In this document: positions 35,591 through 44,300 of the stretch, piece by piece | How positions within the stretch are numbered: the first letter of the stretch is position 1 | Layout of the letters: each line of letters starts with the position of its first letter | Assembly (NCBI RefSeq): GCF_030316135.1 | Contig: NZ_CP128185.1 | Span: forward strand, 620,001-684,000 | DNA: 64,000 nucleotides | Reading direction: 5' to 3' | Origin: Aliiglaciecola sp. LCG003 | GTDB taxonomy: Bacteria; Pseudomonadota; Gammaproteobacteria; Enterobacterales; Alteromonadaceae | The notes under the pieces: generated by a model | What the model was told of the DNA's origin: nothing | Database searches by the model: none | Seen by the model: the letters and a program-made list of their open reading frames with translations, nothing else | Program-made: the position numbers and the translations under genes

Positions 35591-36883
35591 ATGGAAATCA
35601 CTTTCGAACTAGGGTATGCACTAGATACCTTTTACTTTCTAATTTGTGGCGCATTTGTAATGTGGATGGCTGCAGGTTTTACCATGTTAGAAGCCGGTTT
35701 AGTCCGCGCTAAAAACACCACCGAGATATTAACTAAAAACGTCTCCTTGTACGCAATCGCGTGTATTATGTACATGGTTTGCGGCTATGCAATCATGTAT
35801 GGCGGCGGCTTTTTCCTAGAGGGTATTACAGCAGACGGCGCGACTGGTATCGCTGAGCCTGCTGGCTACGCTCCATCTGCAGATTTTTACTTCCAAGTAG
35901 TGTTTGTTGCTACCGCCATGTCTATCGTTTCAGGCGCCGTTGCTGAACGCATGAAGTTATGGGCATTTTTAGCCTTTACCGTAGTATTAACAGGCTTCAT
36001 CTATCCCATGGAAGGTGCTTGGACATGGGGTAACGGTGTTGCTGGCAGTATGGGTGAGTGTGGTGTGTTTGGCTTGTATTCACTTGGTGGTATAGAAGAA
36101 GGCGCGTGTGCAGGTATTACCTCGTTCAATTGGAGTGATTTTGCTGGCTCAGGTATCGTCCACATGGCAGGCGCAGCCGCTGCTCTAGCTGGTGTATTGG
36201 TGCTTGGGGCTCGTAAAGGCAAATATTCTGCAGATGGTAAAGTAAACGCCATCCCAGGTTCAAACTTGCCATTAGCTACCTTGGGGACATTCATATTATG
36301 GATGGGATGGTTTGGCTTTAATGGTGGTTCAGTATTAGCCACAGCAAGTGTTGAAAGTGCAAACAGTGTTGCCGTGGTTTTCATGAACACCAATGCTGCT
36401 GCAGCCGGTGGTTTAGTCGCAGCCTTAATCCTAGCCCGAGTGTTGTTCGGTAAAGCTGATTTAACCATGGCATTAAATGGTGCCCTGGCAGGTTTAGTGG
36501 CGATTACCGCAGAGCCTTCTACTCCAACACCTCTACAAGCAACCCTGTTTGGTGCTTTAGGTGGCTTGGTAGTAGTAGGGAGTATCATCGCGCTAGACAA
36601 ACTTAAAATAGATGATCCAGTGGGTGCGATTTCAGTTCACGGTGTAGTGGGTTTACTAGGTCTATTGCTAGTTCCTGCTACCAATGATGGTGCTGATATC
36701 GTGGGTCAGTTAGTTGGTGCATTGACTATCTTTGTCTGGGTCTTTGTCACTAGCTTAGTGGTATGGATGGCACTTAAAGCTGTTATCGGTATCCGTGTTA
36801 GCGAAGAAGAAGAGTTTGAAGGTGTTGATTTGAGCGAGTGTGGTTTGGAAGCTTATCCAGATTTCACCGGTGGTCGTTCATGA
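35591..36883 (+). CDS. amtB: ammonium transporter AmtB
   Basis: The 430-residue protein is polytopic, with about eleven membrane segments. It contains the Amt signatures FTMLEAGLVRAKNTTEIL, DFAGSGIVHMAGAAAALAG (with the first pore His) and VHGVVGLLGLLLVPA (with the second pore His region). It conducts ammonium across the inner membrane and is inhibited by GlnK encoded upstream. The N-terminal segment up to about residue 30 replaces the cleaved signal of E. coli AmtB. A terminator follows at 36954. Confidence 0.96.
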   Translation: MEITFELGYALDTFYFLICGAFVMWMAAGFTMLEAGLVRAKNTTEILTKNVSLYAIACIMYMVCGYAIMYGGGFFLEGITADGATGIAEPAGYAPSADFYFQVVFVATAMSIVSGAVAERMKLWAFLAFTVVLTGFIYPMEGAWTWGNGVAGSMGECGVFGLYSLGGIEEGACAGITSFNWSDFAGSGIVHMAGAAAALAGVLVLGARKGKYSADGKVNAIPGSNLPLATLGTFILWMGWFGFNGGSVLATASVESANSVAVVFMNTNAAAAGGLVAALILARVLFGKADLTMALNGALAGLVAITAEPSTPTPLQATLFGALGGLVVVGSIIALDKLKIDDPVGAISVHGVVGLLGLLLVPATNDGADIVGQLVGALTIFVWVFVTSLVVWMALKAVIGIRVSEEEEFEGVDLSECGLEAYPDFTGGRS

Positions 36884-36953
36884 GCCATTTATAGTCAGGG
36901 AGAAGATGGGCGTCGAATAATAATAACAAAGCCCCATCATTCTTACATTTACT

Positions 36954-36975
36954 AAGCCCCTATAAGGGGCTTTTT
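36954..36975 (+). terminator. rho-independent terminator of glnK-amtB
   Basis: AAGCCCC (36954-36960) and GGGGCTT (36966-36972) form a 7-bp stem with a 5-base loop, followed by a run of five T. Confidence 0.9.
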
Positions 36976-37071
36976 GTGTTGCGGCGGGATCAAAATCGGA
37001 GATTTTGCTTTTCTGCTCATGCCCCTAGGCGTATGCTGTATCTATATGATTTCAGTGAGTAAGTTATAAAT

Positions 37072-38760
37072 ATGCCAATCGCCAAAATTATCGCCACTTT
37101 TGCCATCTTCAGTTCTCTTTCTGTCAGCGCCTACGACCGTATTACTGGTGAGACTTTTGCCTCACGATCTGAGGTGATCGCGGCAAATGGTATGGTCGCC
37201 ACGAGTCAACCATTGGCGACTCAAGTGGGGTTGGATGTGCTAAAACAAGGCGGTAATGCCATAGATGCGGCCATCGCCGCCAATGCGATGCTAGGGTTGG
37301 TGGAGCCTACTGGTAATGGTATCGGCGGTGATTTATTTGCTATTGTATGGGACGCTAAAACCCAACAACTTTATGGGTTAAATGCCTCTGGTCGCTCGCC
37401 GAAATCGCTGACCCTTGAATACTTTAAAGAGCAGGGCATGAATAAAATCCCATCCCATGGGCCGCTACCGGTGTCGGTACCGGGAGCAGTAGACGGTTGG
37501 TTTGAACTGCATGGCAAGTTCGGTTCATTACCGATGACGACGTTACTTGCACCGACCATTGACTATGCCAAGAAGGGTTTTCCGGTAACCGAGCTAATAG
37601 CTTGGTACATGCAGCGTAGCGTACCGATTTTGAGCAAATTCGATGGTTTTAAAGAAACGTACATGCCAAATGGTGCTACCCCCCAAAAAGGTCAAATATT
37701 TACCAACCCGCATTTGGCAGTGACTTTGGAAAAAATAGCTACCGGCGGGCGAGACGCCTTTTATAAAGGTGATATTGCCAGAAGTATTGCAGCGTATATG
37801 AAGGAACAAGGCGGATTTTTAAGTTATGAGGATTTAGCCAGTCATACGTCTGATTGGGTCGAACCTGTTTCAACTAACTACCGTGGTTACGATGTGTGGG
37901 AGCTACCACCAAATGGTCAAGGCATTGCCGCTTTACAAATTCTTAATATTCTTGAGCAGTTTGATATTGAAGGTATGGGCTTTGGTTCTGCAGAATATAT
38001 TCATACCTTTGTTGAGGCGAAAAAATTGGCCTTTGAAGATCGCGCCAAATATTATGCCGACCCAGAGTTTAATCAGATACCTGTCGATTGGCTCATTTCC
38101 AAGGAATACGCTCAGCAACGTGTAAAGTTAATGGATGAAAACAATGCGGCGAAGCGCATCGATGCTGGAATTAACCAAGGTGATACTATCTATCTGACTA
38201 CAGCTGACAAAGACGGCAATATGGTCTCACTGATCCAATCCAATTATCGCGGCATGGGCTCAGGAATGACGCCAACAGGCCTGGGATTTATCTTACAAGA
38301 CCGTGGCGAGATGTTCTCGCTGGAAGAAGGCCACTTCAATGTGTTTGCACCGGGTAAACGCCCATTTCATACTATAATACCGGCATTCGTAACCAAAAAT
38401 GCTAAGCCTTGGTTAAGCTTTGGCGTGATGGGCGGTGGCACACAACCGCAGATGCACGCCCAAATCATTGTCAATTTGATTGATTTTGGAATGAACTTAC
38501 AAGAAGCTGGTGATGCACCACGAATATTACACAGTGGCTCAAGTGAACCCACCGGGGAGCGCATGTTAGACGGTGGCTATATAAGTCTTGAAAGCGGTTT
38601 TTCGGCCAAAGTCCGCCGACAATTATTGCACAAAGGTCATGTGCTGACCGATGTGTCAGGCAGTTTTGGCGGTTATCAAGCTATTCTGCATGATGCTAAA
38701 AATGGTGTATATTATGGCGCTTCGGAAAGTCGCAAAGACGGACAAGCAGCCGGTTATTAA
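37072..38760 (+). CDS. gamma-glutamyltransferase family protein
   Basis: The 562-residue protein has a signal peptide (cleaved about residue 20, SVSA-YD). The N-terminal part holds GGNAIDAAIAANAMLGLVEP. The autoprocessing nucleophile is most likely Thr372 in GDTIYLTTADKDGN. SNYRGMGSGMTPTGLGF and FGVMGGGTQPQMHAQ match the small subunit. The enzyme cleaves itself into two subunits and transfers or hydrolyses gamma-glutamyl groups, for example from glutathione, in the periplasm. The Thr context (DTIYL) is that of the wider bacterial family rather than of E. coli Ggt. It is 30 bp upstream of the DyP-like gene. Confidence 0.92.
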   Translation: MPIAKIIATFAIFSSLSVSAYDRITGETFASRSEVIAANGMVATSQPLATQVGLDVLKQGGNAIDAAIAANAMLGLVEPTGNGIGGDLFAIVWDAKTQQLYGLNASGRSPKSLTLEYFKEQGMNKIPSHGPLPVSVPGAVDGWFELHGKFGSLPMTTLLAPTIDYAKKGFPVTELIAWYMQRSVPILSKFDGFKETYMPNGATPQKGQIFTNPHLAVTLEKIATGGRDAFYKGDIARSIAAYMKEQGGFLSYEDLASHTSDWVEPVSTNYRGYDVWELPPNGQGIAALQILNILEQFDIEGMGFGSAEYIHTFVEAKKLAFEDRAKYYADPEFNQIPVDWLISKEYAQQRVKLMDENNAAKRIDAGINQGDTIYLTTADKDGNMVSLIQSNYRGMGSGMTPTGLGFILQDRGEMFSLEEGHFNVFAPGKRPFHTIIPAFVTKNAKPWLSFGVMGGGTQPQMHAQIIVNLIDFGMNLQEAGDAPRILHSGSSEPTGERMLDGGYISLESGFSAKVRRQLLHKGHVLTDVSGSFGGYQAILHDAKNGVYYGASESRKDGQAAGY

Positions 38761-38790
38761 GCCCTTAACTAAGTAGAAATAGAAACCCAT

Positions 38791-39714
38791 ATGGCACAAG
38801 CACAAAAAGGCATCTGCGCAGAAGCAAATCTGCATGCTCAGTATCTCATGTTCAACGTTATCGATGACGACGCTCAGGTGATCCGTGCCAAGCTTGCGCA
38901 TATTCTCAATGTGTTTGAACATTATGATGAAGAGCATTATGAAGCCATGGTGTCAGGGGTTATCGCTATTGGCAGCAGTTATTGGAGTGAGCTGTACCCA
39001 GGCTTATTGCCATTAGAGTTAGCCCCTTTTCCGGATATGCAATGTGAAGATCGCAATGCGCCTGTTACACCCTGTGATATTTTTATCCAAATTCGGGCGG
39101 ACCGAGCCGATGTGTGCTTTGCCATCGGTTGCGAAGTCTGCGAGTTGTTGAAGGGCCACGTAGAATTATTTGAAGAGATTAAAGGCTTCAGATATCTCGA
39201 TGGACGCGATTTGATGGGCTTTGTGCATGCAAATGGAAATCCCAAAGGGATGCGTAAGTTTGATGTGGCAATTGTCGGAGATGAAGACCCGGATTTTCGT
39301 GGCGGCAGTTATGTTCATGTACAGCGTTATCGCAGCAATATTGGCAGTTGGCAGAGGCTACCGCTGAAACAACAAGAAGATATTATGGGGCGCAGTAAAG
39401 AAGATAACGAGCCCTTGTCAGCAGAAGACATTGCACCTTATGCGCATACTAAACGTTCTGCGGCTGAAGATATATGTGGTAAACCAATCGAACTTCTTGA
39501 GCAATCTATGCCTTATGGAGATATGAGTACAAAGGGATTGCTTTTTGTGTCTCTGGCAAACAGTCCCAAACCATTTACTAGCATGTTGACCAGTATGATA
39601 TTTGGCGACCAAAATGGCAATTATGACAAATTACTCGATTATACTTTTGCCGAAACTGGCGCTGCTTTCTTCGCGCCGTCATTAACCTTTATTAAAGCCA
39701 ACAAAGACCTTTAG
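38791..39714 (+). CDS. DyP-type peroxidase-like protein with altered GXXDG motif
   Basis: The 307-residue protein matches the YfeX-type DyP family: FPDMQCEDRNAPVTPCDIFI, then RDLMGFV, GGSYVHVQRY and the C-terminal YDKLLDYTFAETGAAFFAPS. The likely proximal haem ligand is His219 in YAHTKR. The family signature GXXDG (GFVDGTENP in YfeX) reads GFVHANGNP here, so the distal Asp is His146 and the Gly is Ala147. The distal Arg appears kept. That Asp is important for peroxide activation in most DyPs, so activity may be lowered or changed. It has no signal peptide and follows the gamma-glutamyltransferase gene by 30 bp. Confidence 0.87.
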   Translation: MAQAQKGICAEANLHAQYLMFNVIDDDAQVIRAKLAHILNVFEHYDEEHYEAMVSGVIAIGSSYWSELYPGLLPLELAPFPDMQCEDRNAPVTPCDIFIQIRADRADVCFAIGCEVCELLKGHVELFEEIKGFRYLDGRDLMGFVHANGNPKGMRKFDVAIVGDEDPDFRGGSYVHVQRYRSNIGSWQRLPLKQQEDIMGRSKEDNEPLSAEDIAPYAHTKRSAAEDICGKPIELLEQSMPYGDMSTKGLLFVSLANSPKPFTSMLTSMIFGDQNGNYDKLLDYTFAETGAAFFAPSLTFIKANKDL

Positions 39715-39761
39715 TTTACGCTCTGATGATGCTGGCCTTCAAGCAACTAATCTAATGGCGC

Positions 39762-40190
39762 TTAAGCTGAAAATGGCTTTCTGGCCATGCCTGCTCGCAC
39801 TGCGCCATACACTAGCATGCTAAACCCAATAGCTACGGCAAACATGATGGCATGCACACTTTGTTGCTGGGTAAATATACTAGCAACCAGCCACACCACT
39901 GCACTCACACCTGCATATACACTGAGGATAAATTTTGCGTGAGATTGGATATGTGCCGATTTGCTCTTGTAGATAGCTAGAATCAAAATCAATGCAATCA
40001 GCGGAATGATGACAACTTGCTGAAGGGCGAGCATAGAGAGCAAATACGCACCAATTGCGCACCCACGGGCTGCATTGGGGTGTTTTTTTAAGGTTTTTAA
40101 TAGACGTTGCAAGGCAATTGCTCCAGCAGTGGAAATGGTTTTAATAATATTCATGCTGCCATCAACCCTATGCAGGGACAATAAGACCAT
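39762..40190 (-). CDS. small membrane protein, unknown function
   Basis: The 142-residue product has three or four hydrophobic segments (about 45-57, 59-70, 88-108 and 113-132). I do not recognise the family. The start is uncertain: an ATG at 40154 gives MNIIKT and 130 residues, and neither start has a strong ribosome-binding site. The gene begins 4 bp after the cyclase stop, so the two are probably cotranscribed. It converges on the DyP-like gene. Confidence 0.6.
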   Translation of the reverse strand: MVLLSLHRVDGSMNIIKTISTAGAIALQRLLKTLKKHPNAARGCAIGAYLLSMLALQQVVIIPLIALILILAIYKSKSAHIQSHAKFILSVYAGVSAVVWLVASIFTQQQSVHAIMFAVAIGFSMLVYGAVRAGMARKPFSA

Positions 40191-40194
40191 GGTC

Positions 40195-41286
40195 TTACAA
40201 GGCTAGGGCGCCATCCCAATCATCAGGCATTTGATCCATTTTCACTCGGTGGCATTGTTCCATATGGTGAATGATTAAGCCGTCTTTAGGACTGATAACC
40301 AATGCTTGTTGAAAGCAATCAAGTGCCTTATCCCAATCTCTATTGATCCGGGCCCCTATCCCTTGCTCAATTAGATCTGCAGTGGCTAGCTTCTGTTTTA
40401 ATATATCATCAGGTAGGTGGTTGAGGATTTCATAAACTTCCACCGGCGTCTTTCGACCTTTAACTCTAACCCAATCGAGCATGCGATAAGAGAACCTTCC
40501 TTTGGCCTCCGCGGTATCCAGTATTTGCGCACTGGCGATGATATCGGCACCTAGCTTAGGCGCGAGGGCTTCGAGTCGGTAGGCAATGTTAACACTGTCG
40601 CCAATAACGGTGGTGTCCATCCTATCGTCTGAACCCACTGTACCAATAATGACCGGGCCAAAGTGCACACCCACGCCAATATTTACTGGAGGATACCCAC
40701 TGTTGTGACGGTGTTGATTGTAAACGTTCAGGGCATAACGTAAGTCAACCGCAGCGTTCAAGGCGTCGATAGCTTTGTCTTTGTTGGTGCCCTTGGGGTG
40801 GTCAAACAGTGCCATAATGGCATCACCGATAAATTTATCGATAAAGCCACTATTTTGATGGATAGGGTCATTCATCCGCAAAAAATATGAGTTCAAGAAT
40901 TTCATTAATTCTTGCGGTGTCATATTCTCCGACAAGCCAGTAAAGCCCCTGATATCACAAAATAAAATGGCCACTTCATCTTCATCTGCTCGGCCTAACT
41001 CTAAGGTATCAGAGCCATGCTTAGCAAAATGATCGACAAACTGTCGAGGAACAAATTTTTGAAAAGTCTGGGTTAAACGCAAGGCTTCGTCGGCTTTATT
41101 TAAAAAGCGCAAATCAGCTTCATCGGCTCTTTGCGTGCTTTGTACTCGACTTTCCAGATCATCGGTTTGCGGAGTATCAGATTGTTGGGCCTTTAGCCGT
41201 TGATTTAAACGCGCCACAGCAATGACCAGTACCACAATAATGGCCAGTAGAATCAAAGTAATGGGTTGAGTAAATTGTTCCAACAT
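40195..41286 (-). CDS. class III adenylate/guanylate cyclase with N-terminal membrane helix
   Basis: The 363-residue protein starts with a membrane helix (ITLILLAIIVVLVIAVA, about 9-25), then a coiled region and the FVPRQFVDHF segment that commonly precedes cyclase domains. The catalytic domain has the metal-binding Asp in VAILFCDIRGFTGLSE and the second Asp in FIGDAIMALF. GVHFGPVIIGTVGSDDRMDTTVIGD... continues the class III fold. A short TPR-like C-terminus (DWDKALDCFQQALVI) follows. The product is probably cAMP. A hairpin lies in the gap between hemL and this gene. Confidence 0.9.
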   Translation of the reverse strand: MLEQFTQPITLILLAIIVVLVIAVARLNQRLKAQQSDTPQTDDLESRVQSTQRADEADLRFLNKADEALRLTQTFQKFVPRQFVDHFAKHGSDTLELGRADEDEVAILFCDIRGFTGLSENMTPQELMKFLNSYFLRMNDPIHQNSGFIDKFIGDAIMALFDHPKGTNKDKAIDALNAAVDLRYALNVYNQHRHNSGYPPVNIGVGVHFGPVIIGTVGSDDRMDTTVIGDSVNIAYRLEALAPKLGADIIASAQILDTAEAKGRFSYRMLDWVRVKGRKTPVEVYEILNHLPDDILKQKLATADLIEQGIGARINRDWDKALDCFQQALVISPKDGLIIHHMEQCHRVKMDQMPDDWDGALAL

Positions 41287-41304
41287 TCGCTCGCTAGTTA
41301 CATA

Positions 41305-41340
41305 AAGTTGCTAATTGTATTTTATACAGCTTAGCAACTT
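41305..41340. repeat. long intergenic hairpin between hemL and the cyclase gene
   Basis: AAGTTGCTAA (41305-41314) pairs perfectly with TTAGCAACTT (41331-41340). Inside the loop TGTAT and ATACA pair as well. It can act as a hemL terminator or as a leader hairpin of the cyclase mRNA; the U-tract on the minus strand is poor. Confidence 0.55.
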
Positions 41341-41381
41341 ATTGTTTTATTTAAACCTTTAGCCTATTCCTCTATTTAGAA

Positions 41382-42665
41382 TTAGGCAAGCTTGCTCAAT
41401 ACCTTTTCTGCTATAGCAAGGGTTTGCTCAACAATTTGCGGCGTATGCACAGCAGAGACAAAACCGGCTTCATAGGAGGCAGGGGCTAAATATACACCCG
41501 CATCAAGCATGCCATGGTAGAAACGATTAAACATATCAGTGTCACAATTTATCGCTTGTTGATAATTAGTAACCCGTTCGATGTCAGTGAAAAACAAACC
41601 GAACATGCTACCAGCATAATTCACTGTCATCGGGATCCCATGAGCATTAGCAATTTTCTTAATGCCTTCAGCAAGGGTTTTAGCCGTTTCAGCTAACTGC
41701 TCATACAAGCCCGGTTGTTGGATTTGCTCCAGAGCAGCAAGACCGGCAGCCATAGCGACAGGATTGCCTGACAAGGTGCCAGCTTGGTAAATCGGTCCTG
41801 TAGGGGCAATTTGGCGCATAATCTCAGCCTTACCACCAAATGCGCCTACTGGCATGCCGCCGCCAATCACTTTACCTAAGCAAGTCAAATCGGGTTTGAT
41901 ATTATAATGGGCTTGGGCACCGCCCAATGCCACGCGAAAGCCGGTCATCACTTCATCAAAAATCAGGATACTTTTGTACTTATCGCAGATATCCCTTAAA
42001 CCCTGTAAAAAACCATCAATAGGCGGAATGCAATTCATATTTCCTGCTACAGGCTCGACAATAATACAGGCTATTTCGTCACCGTATTGCTCGAATGCTT
42101 TGGCGACACTGTCAATATTATTAAACTCCATGGTCAGAGTGTGCTTGGCAAAATCTTCTGGGATACCAGGCGAGCTAGGTACGCCAAGGGTCAGAGCCCC
42201 GGAGCCCGCTTTGACCAATAAAGCGTCGGCATGACCGTGATAACAGCCTTCGAATTTGAGAATTTTGTCTCTGCCTGTGGCACCACGAGCCAGACGAATA
42301 GCGCTCATGGTGGCTTCAGTTCCAGAATTGACCATCCGCACCATTTCCATCGAGGGGACCAACGAATGAACCATTTCGGCCATGCGCACTTCTGATTCTG
42401 TGGGGGCCCCGAAACTCAATCCATTGTGCGCCGCATCAATCACGGCTTGACGAATTTTAGGATTGTTGTGGCCCAGCACCATAGGTCCCCAAGATAGCAC
42501 GTAATCGATGTATTCTTTACCATCGGCATCATACAGATAAGGGCCGTCGGCCTTAGCGATAAAGGGGGGGGTGCCTCCAACGGCCTTGAATGCTCGCACA
42601 GGAGAATTGACGCCGCCAGGAATGTGTTTTTGGGCTTGTTTAAACAGTTTTTCAGATGTTTGCAT
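41382..42665 (-). CDS. hemL: glutamate-1-semialdehyde 2,1-aminomutase
   Basis: The 427-residue enzyme begins with [20 protein letters not shown] and has the PLP-binding Lys in [34 protein letters not shown] and [19 protein letters not shown] are also diagnostic. It converts glutamate-1-semialdehyde to 5-aminolevulinate, the C5 route to tetrapyrroles. Length is standard. It is 17 bp downstream of pyrB on the same strand, so readthrough is possible although the pathways are unrelated. Confidence 0.97.
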   Translation of the reverse strand: MQTSEKLFKQAQKHIPGGVNSPVRAFKAVGGTPPFIAKADGPYLYDADGKEYIDYVLSWGPMVLGHNNPKIRQAVIDAAHNGLSFGAPTESEVRMAEMVHSLVPSMEMVRMVNSGTEATMSAIRLARGATGRDKILKFEGCYHGHADALLVKAGSGALTLGVPSSPGIPEDFAKHTLTMEFNNIDSVAKAFEQYGDEIACIIVEPVAGNMNCIPPIDGFLQGLRDICDKYKSILIFDEVMTGFRVALGGAQAHYNIKPDLTCLGKVIGGGMPVGAFGGKAEIMRQIAPTGPIYQAGTLSGNPVAMAAGLAALEQIQQPGLYEQLAETAKTLAEGIKKIANAHGIPMTVNYAGSMFGLFFTDIERVTNYQQAINCDTDMFNRFYHGMLDAGVYLAPASYEAGFVSAVHTPQIVEQTLAIAEKVLSKLA

Positions 42666-42682
42666 AATAATTTAATACTTCT

Positions 42683-43690
42683 TTAGCGTTTTGAACTATA
42701 CCAATGTACGTCTCTATCGTATTTAGAGACCAACTTTTCTACCCCTAATGTCAAAGCAAACAGAGCCATTCTGACTAATACACCATTATCAGTTTGTCTG
42801 AATATGGCTAAATTAGGGTGCATATTGAGATCATTATCCAGCTCGTTAGCGTCGGCTCTCGAGTCTCGGGGCAATGGATGCATGATAACGGTTTTGGATT
42901 GAAAGTGTTTGGTATAGATAGATTGATTTAAACGGAATTTTCCGCGGTATTTGTTGGCTTCTTCTTGGCTATCAAAGCGCTCTTCTTGAATCCGAGTTTG
43001 ATAGCAGATATCTACATCCAAACTACCTTCCAACTGCTCGGTGACATTGACTTGATGCCCAGCTTTATGCAAAACCTCAAGCACGCTATCGGGCATGGCA
43101 AGTTCTTTCGGTGAAATAAGAGTAAATCGTACGTTTTTGAACAAACTCAACAACTTAGACAATGAGTGCACCGTTCTACCGTACTTCAGGTCACCAATCA
43201 TGGCGATATGAATACCATCGATAGTGCCACCATGGTATTGCTGCTCCTTGCTGATGGTGTACAGATCTAGCAGTGCTTGTGTGGGATGCTCATTTGCTCC
43301 ATCACCGCCGTTGATCACCGGAACCCGACTGCCTTCGGCAAACTCGCTCACCGAGCCTGACTGCGGGTGGCGCATAGTAATAATATCAGAGTAGCCACTC
43401 AACACTCTGGCGGTATCAAATAGAGATTCCCCTTTAGCTAAAGCAGAACTACTCATGCCAGTGGTTTCACGGACTTCCCCTCCGAGTAGATTAAAGGCAG
43501 TGCCAAAACTGACTCGCGTGCGGGTACTGGCCTCAAAGAATAAGTTACCTAAAATAGCCCCATCCAACACTTTAGTGCGCTTTTGACGCATGGCGTATGG
43601 GGTCATCTGATCGGCAACATTGAAAATGGTTTGAATGGAATCGCGGTCGAACTGGTTAACCGACAGAATGTGCTGGCCTGTAAAATTCAT
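42683..43690 (-). CDS. pyrB: aspartate carbamoyltransferase
   Basis: The 335-residue protein has the carbamoyl phosphate motif FFEASTRTRVSFG, the GDLKYGRTVHS segment and HPLPRDSRADANEL. It performs the first committed step of pyrimidine synthesis, carbamoyl phosphate plus aspartate to carbamoylaspartate. It is about 25 residues longer than E. coli PyrB, and no pyrI regulatory gene follows; the next gene is hemL at 17 bp. It therefore appears to work without the PyrI-type regulatory subunit at this locus. Confidence 0.95.
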   Translation of the reverse strand: MNFTGQHILSVNQFDRDSIQTIFNVADQMTPYAMRQKRTKVLDGAILGNLFFEASTRTRVSFGTAFNLLGGEVRETTGMSSSALAKGESLFDTARVLSGYSDIITMRHPQSGSVSEFAEGSRVPVINGGDGANEHPTQALLDLYTISKEQQYHGGTIDGIHIAMIGDLKYGRTVHSLSKLLSLFKNVRFTLISPKELAMPDSVLEVLHKAGHQVNVTEQLEGSLDVDICYQTRIQEERFDSQEEANKYRGKFRLNQSIYTKHFQSKTVIMHPLPRDSRADANELDNDLNMHPNLAIFRQTDNGVLVRMALFALTLGVEKLVSKYDRDVHWYSSKR

Positions 43691-43841
43691 CGTACACCCT
43701 TAGTTGTAATAGCAAGGTAAAACAATGCGAATGAAAGTAGTGTAAAGACGATACTCTCAGCCCTTTTTCTGGCACGAGAGTCTAGCAAAAAAAAGCGTAA
43801 GTTGAACGAAAAATCGCTAGCTTTTTGCCAACCTAATAATG

Positions 43842-44300
43842 CTAGCCGCTGTCTTTGGCAAATTCTGCCAGACAGCCTTGTAGTACTATTGGGTTATAGG
43901 ATTTGGCATAGCGGGAAAGGGCTTGGCGTTGACTCATATCCTGGCCTACCTTCAAGGTATCGCCGGTTCCGGTTAGATAACGAATGCCACACATCTCTGC
44001 AAGGGTATTTTGATCGTACCGAGTGGTATCGATTCCGACCAATTTAATCGTTTTATTGGTAAACGCCAGCAGGCGAAAATCTTGCTTTAATACAGCAGCA
44101 TGAGCATCAATCTGAGCTTGCTGTTCAGATAAGGTTGAATATAGGTTTTGAGTGACGCGCGGATCCTCGGTCAGTTCCTGTGATGGCGCAGCTACCTGGC
44201 TTGTTTGCTCGGCAGTGCTAGACTTTCTACCGCAGGCAGTCAGGACCGTAATACCTAAGGCCAGCATCAACAAAGTGGTGTAAGTGCTGTTGCTGTTCAT
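43842..44300 (-). CDS. small lipoprotein, unknown function
   Basis: The 152-residue product has a lipoprotein signal with LTACG (Cys about residue 23). The mature part is helical at first (LSEQQAQIDAHAAVLKQDF) and ends with CGIRYLTGTGD and GCLAEF, giving two further Cys that may pair. I do not recognise the family. Its ATG overlaps the stop of the metalloprotease gene by 4 bp, so it is translationally coupled to it. A link in secretion or quality control of the protease is possible but not shown. Confidence 0.7.
   Translation of the reverse strand: MNSNSTYTTLLMLALGITVLTACGRKSSTAEQTSQVAAPSQELTEDPRVTQNLYSTLSEQQAQIDAHAAVLKQDFRLLAFTNKTIKLVGIDTTRYDQNTLAEMCGIRYLTGTGDTLKVGQDMSQRQALSRYAKSYNPIVLQGCLAEFAKDSG

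Noticed and set aside
36001-36600. 199-codon minus-strand ORF antisense to amtB
   Set aside because: It lies fully inside amtB, whose membrane-protein codon bias opens the opposite frame. Its translation is rich in Pro, Ala and Thr with no family motif.
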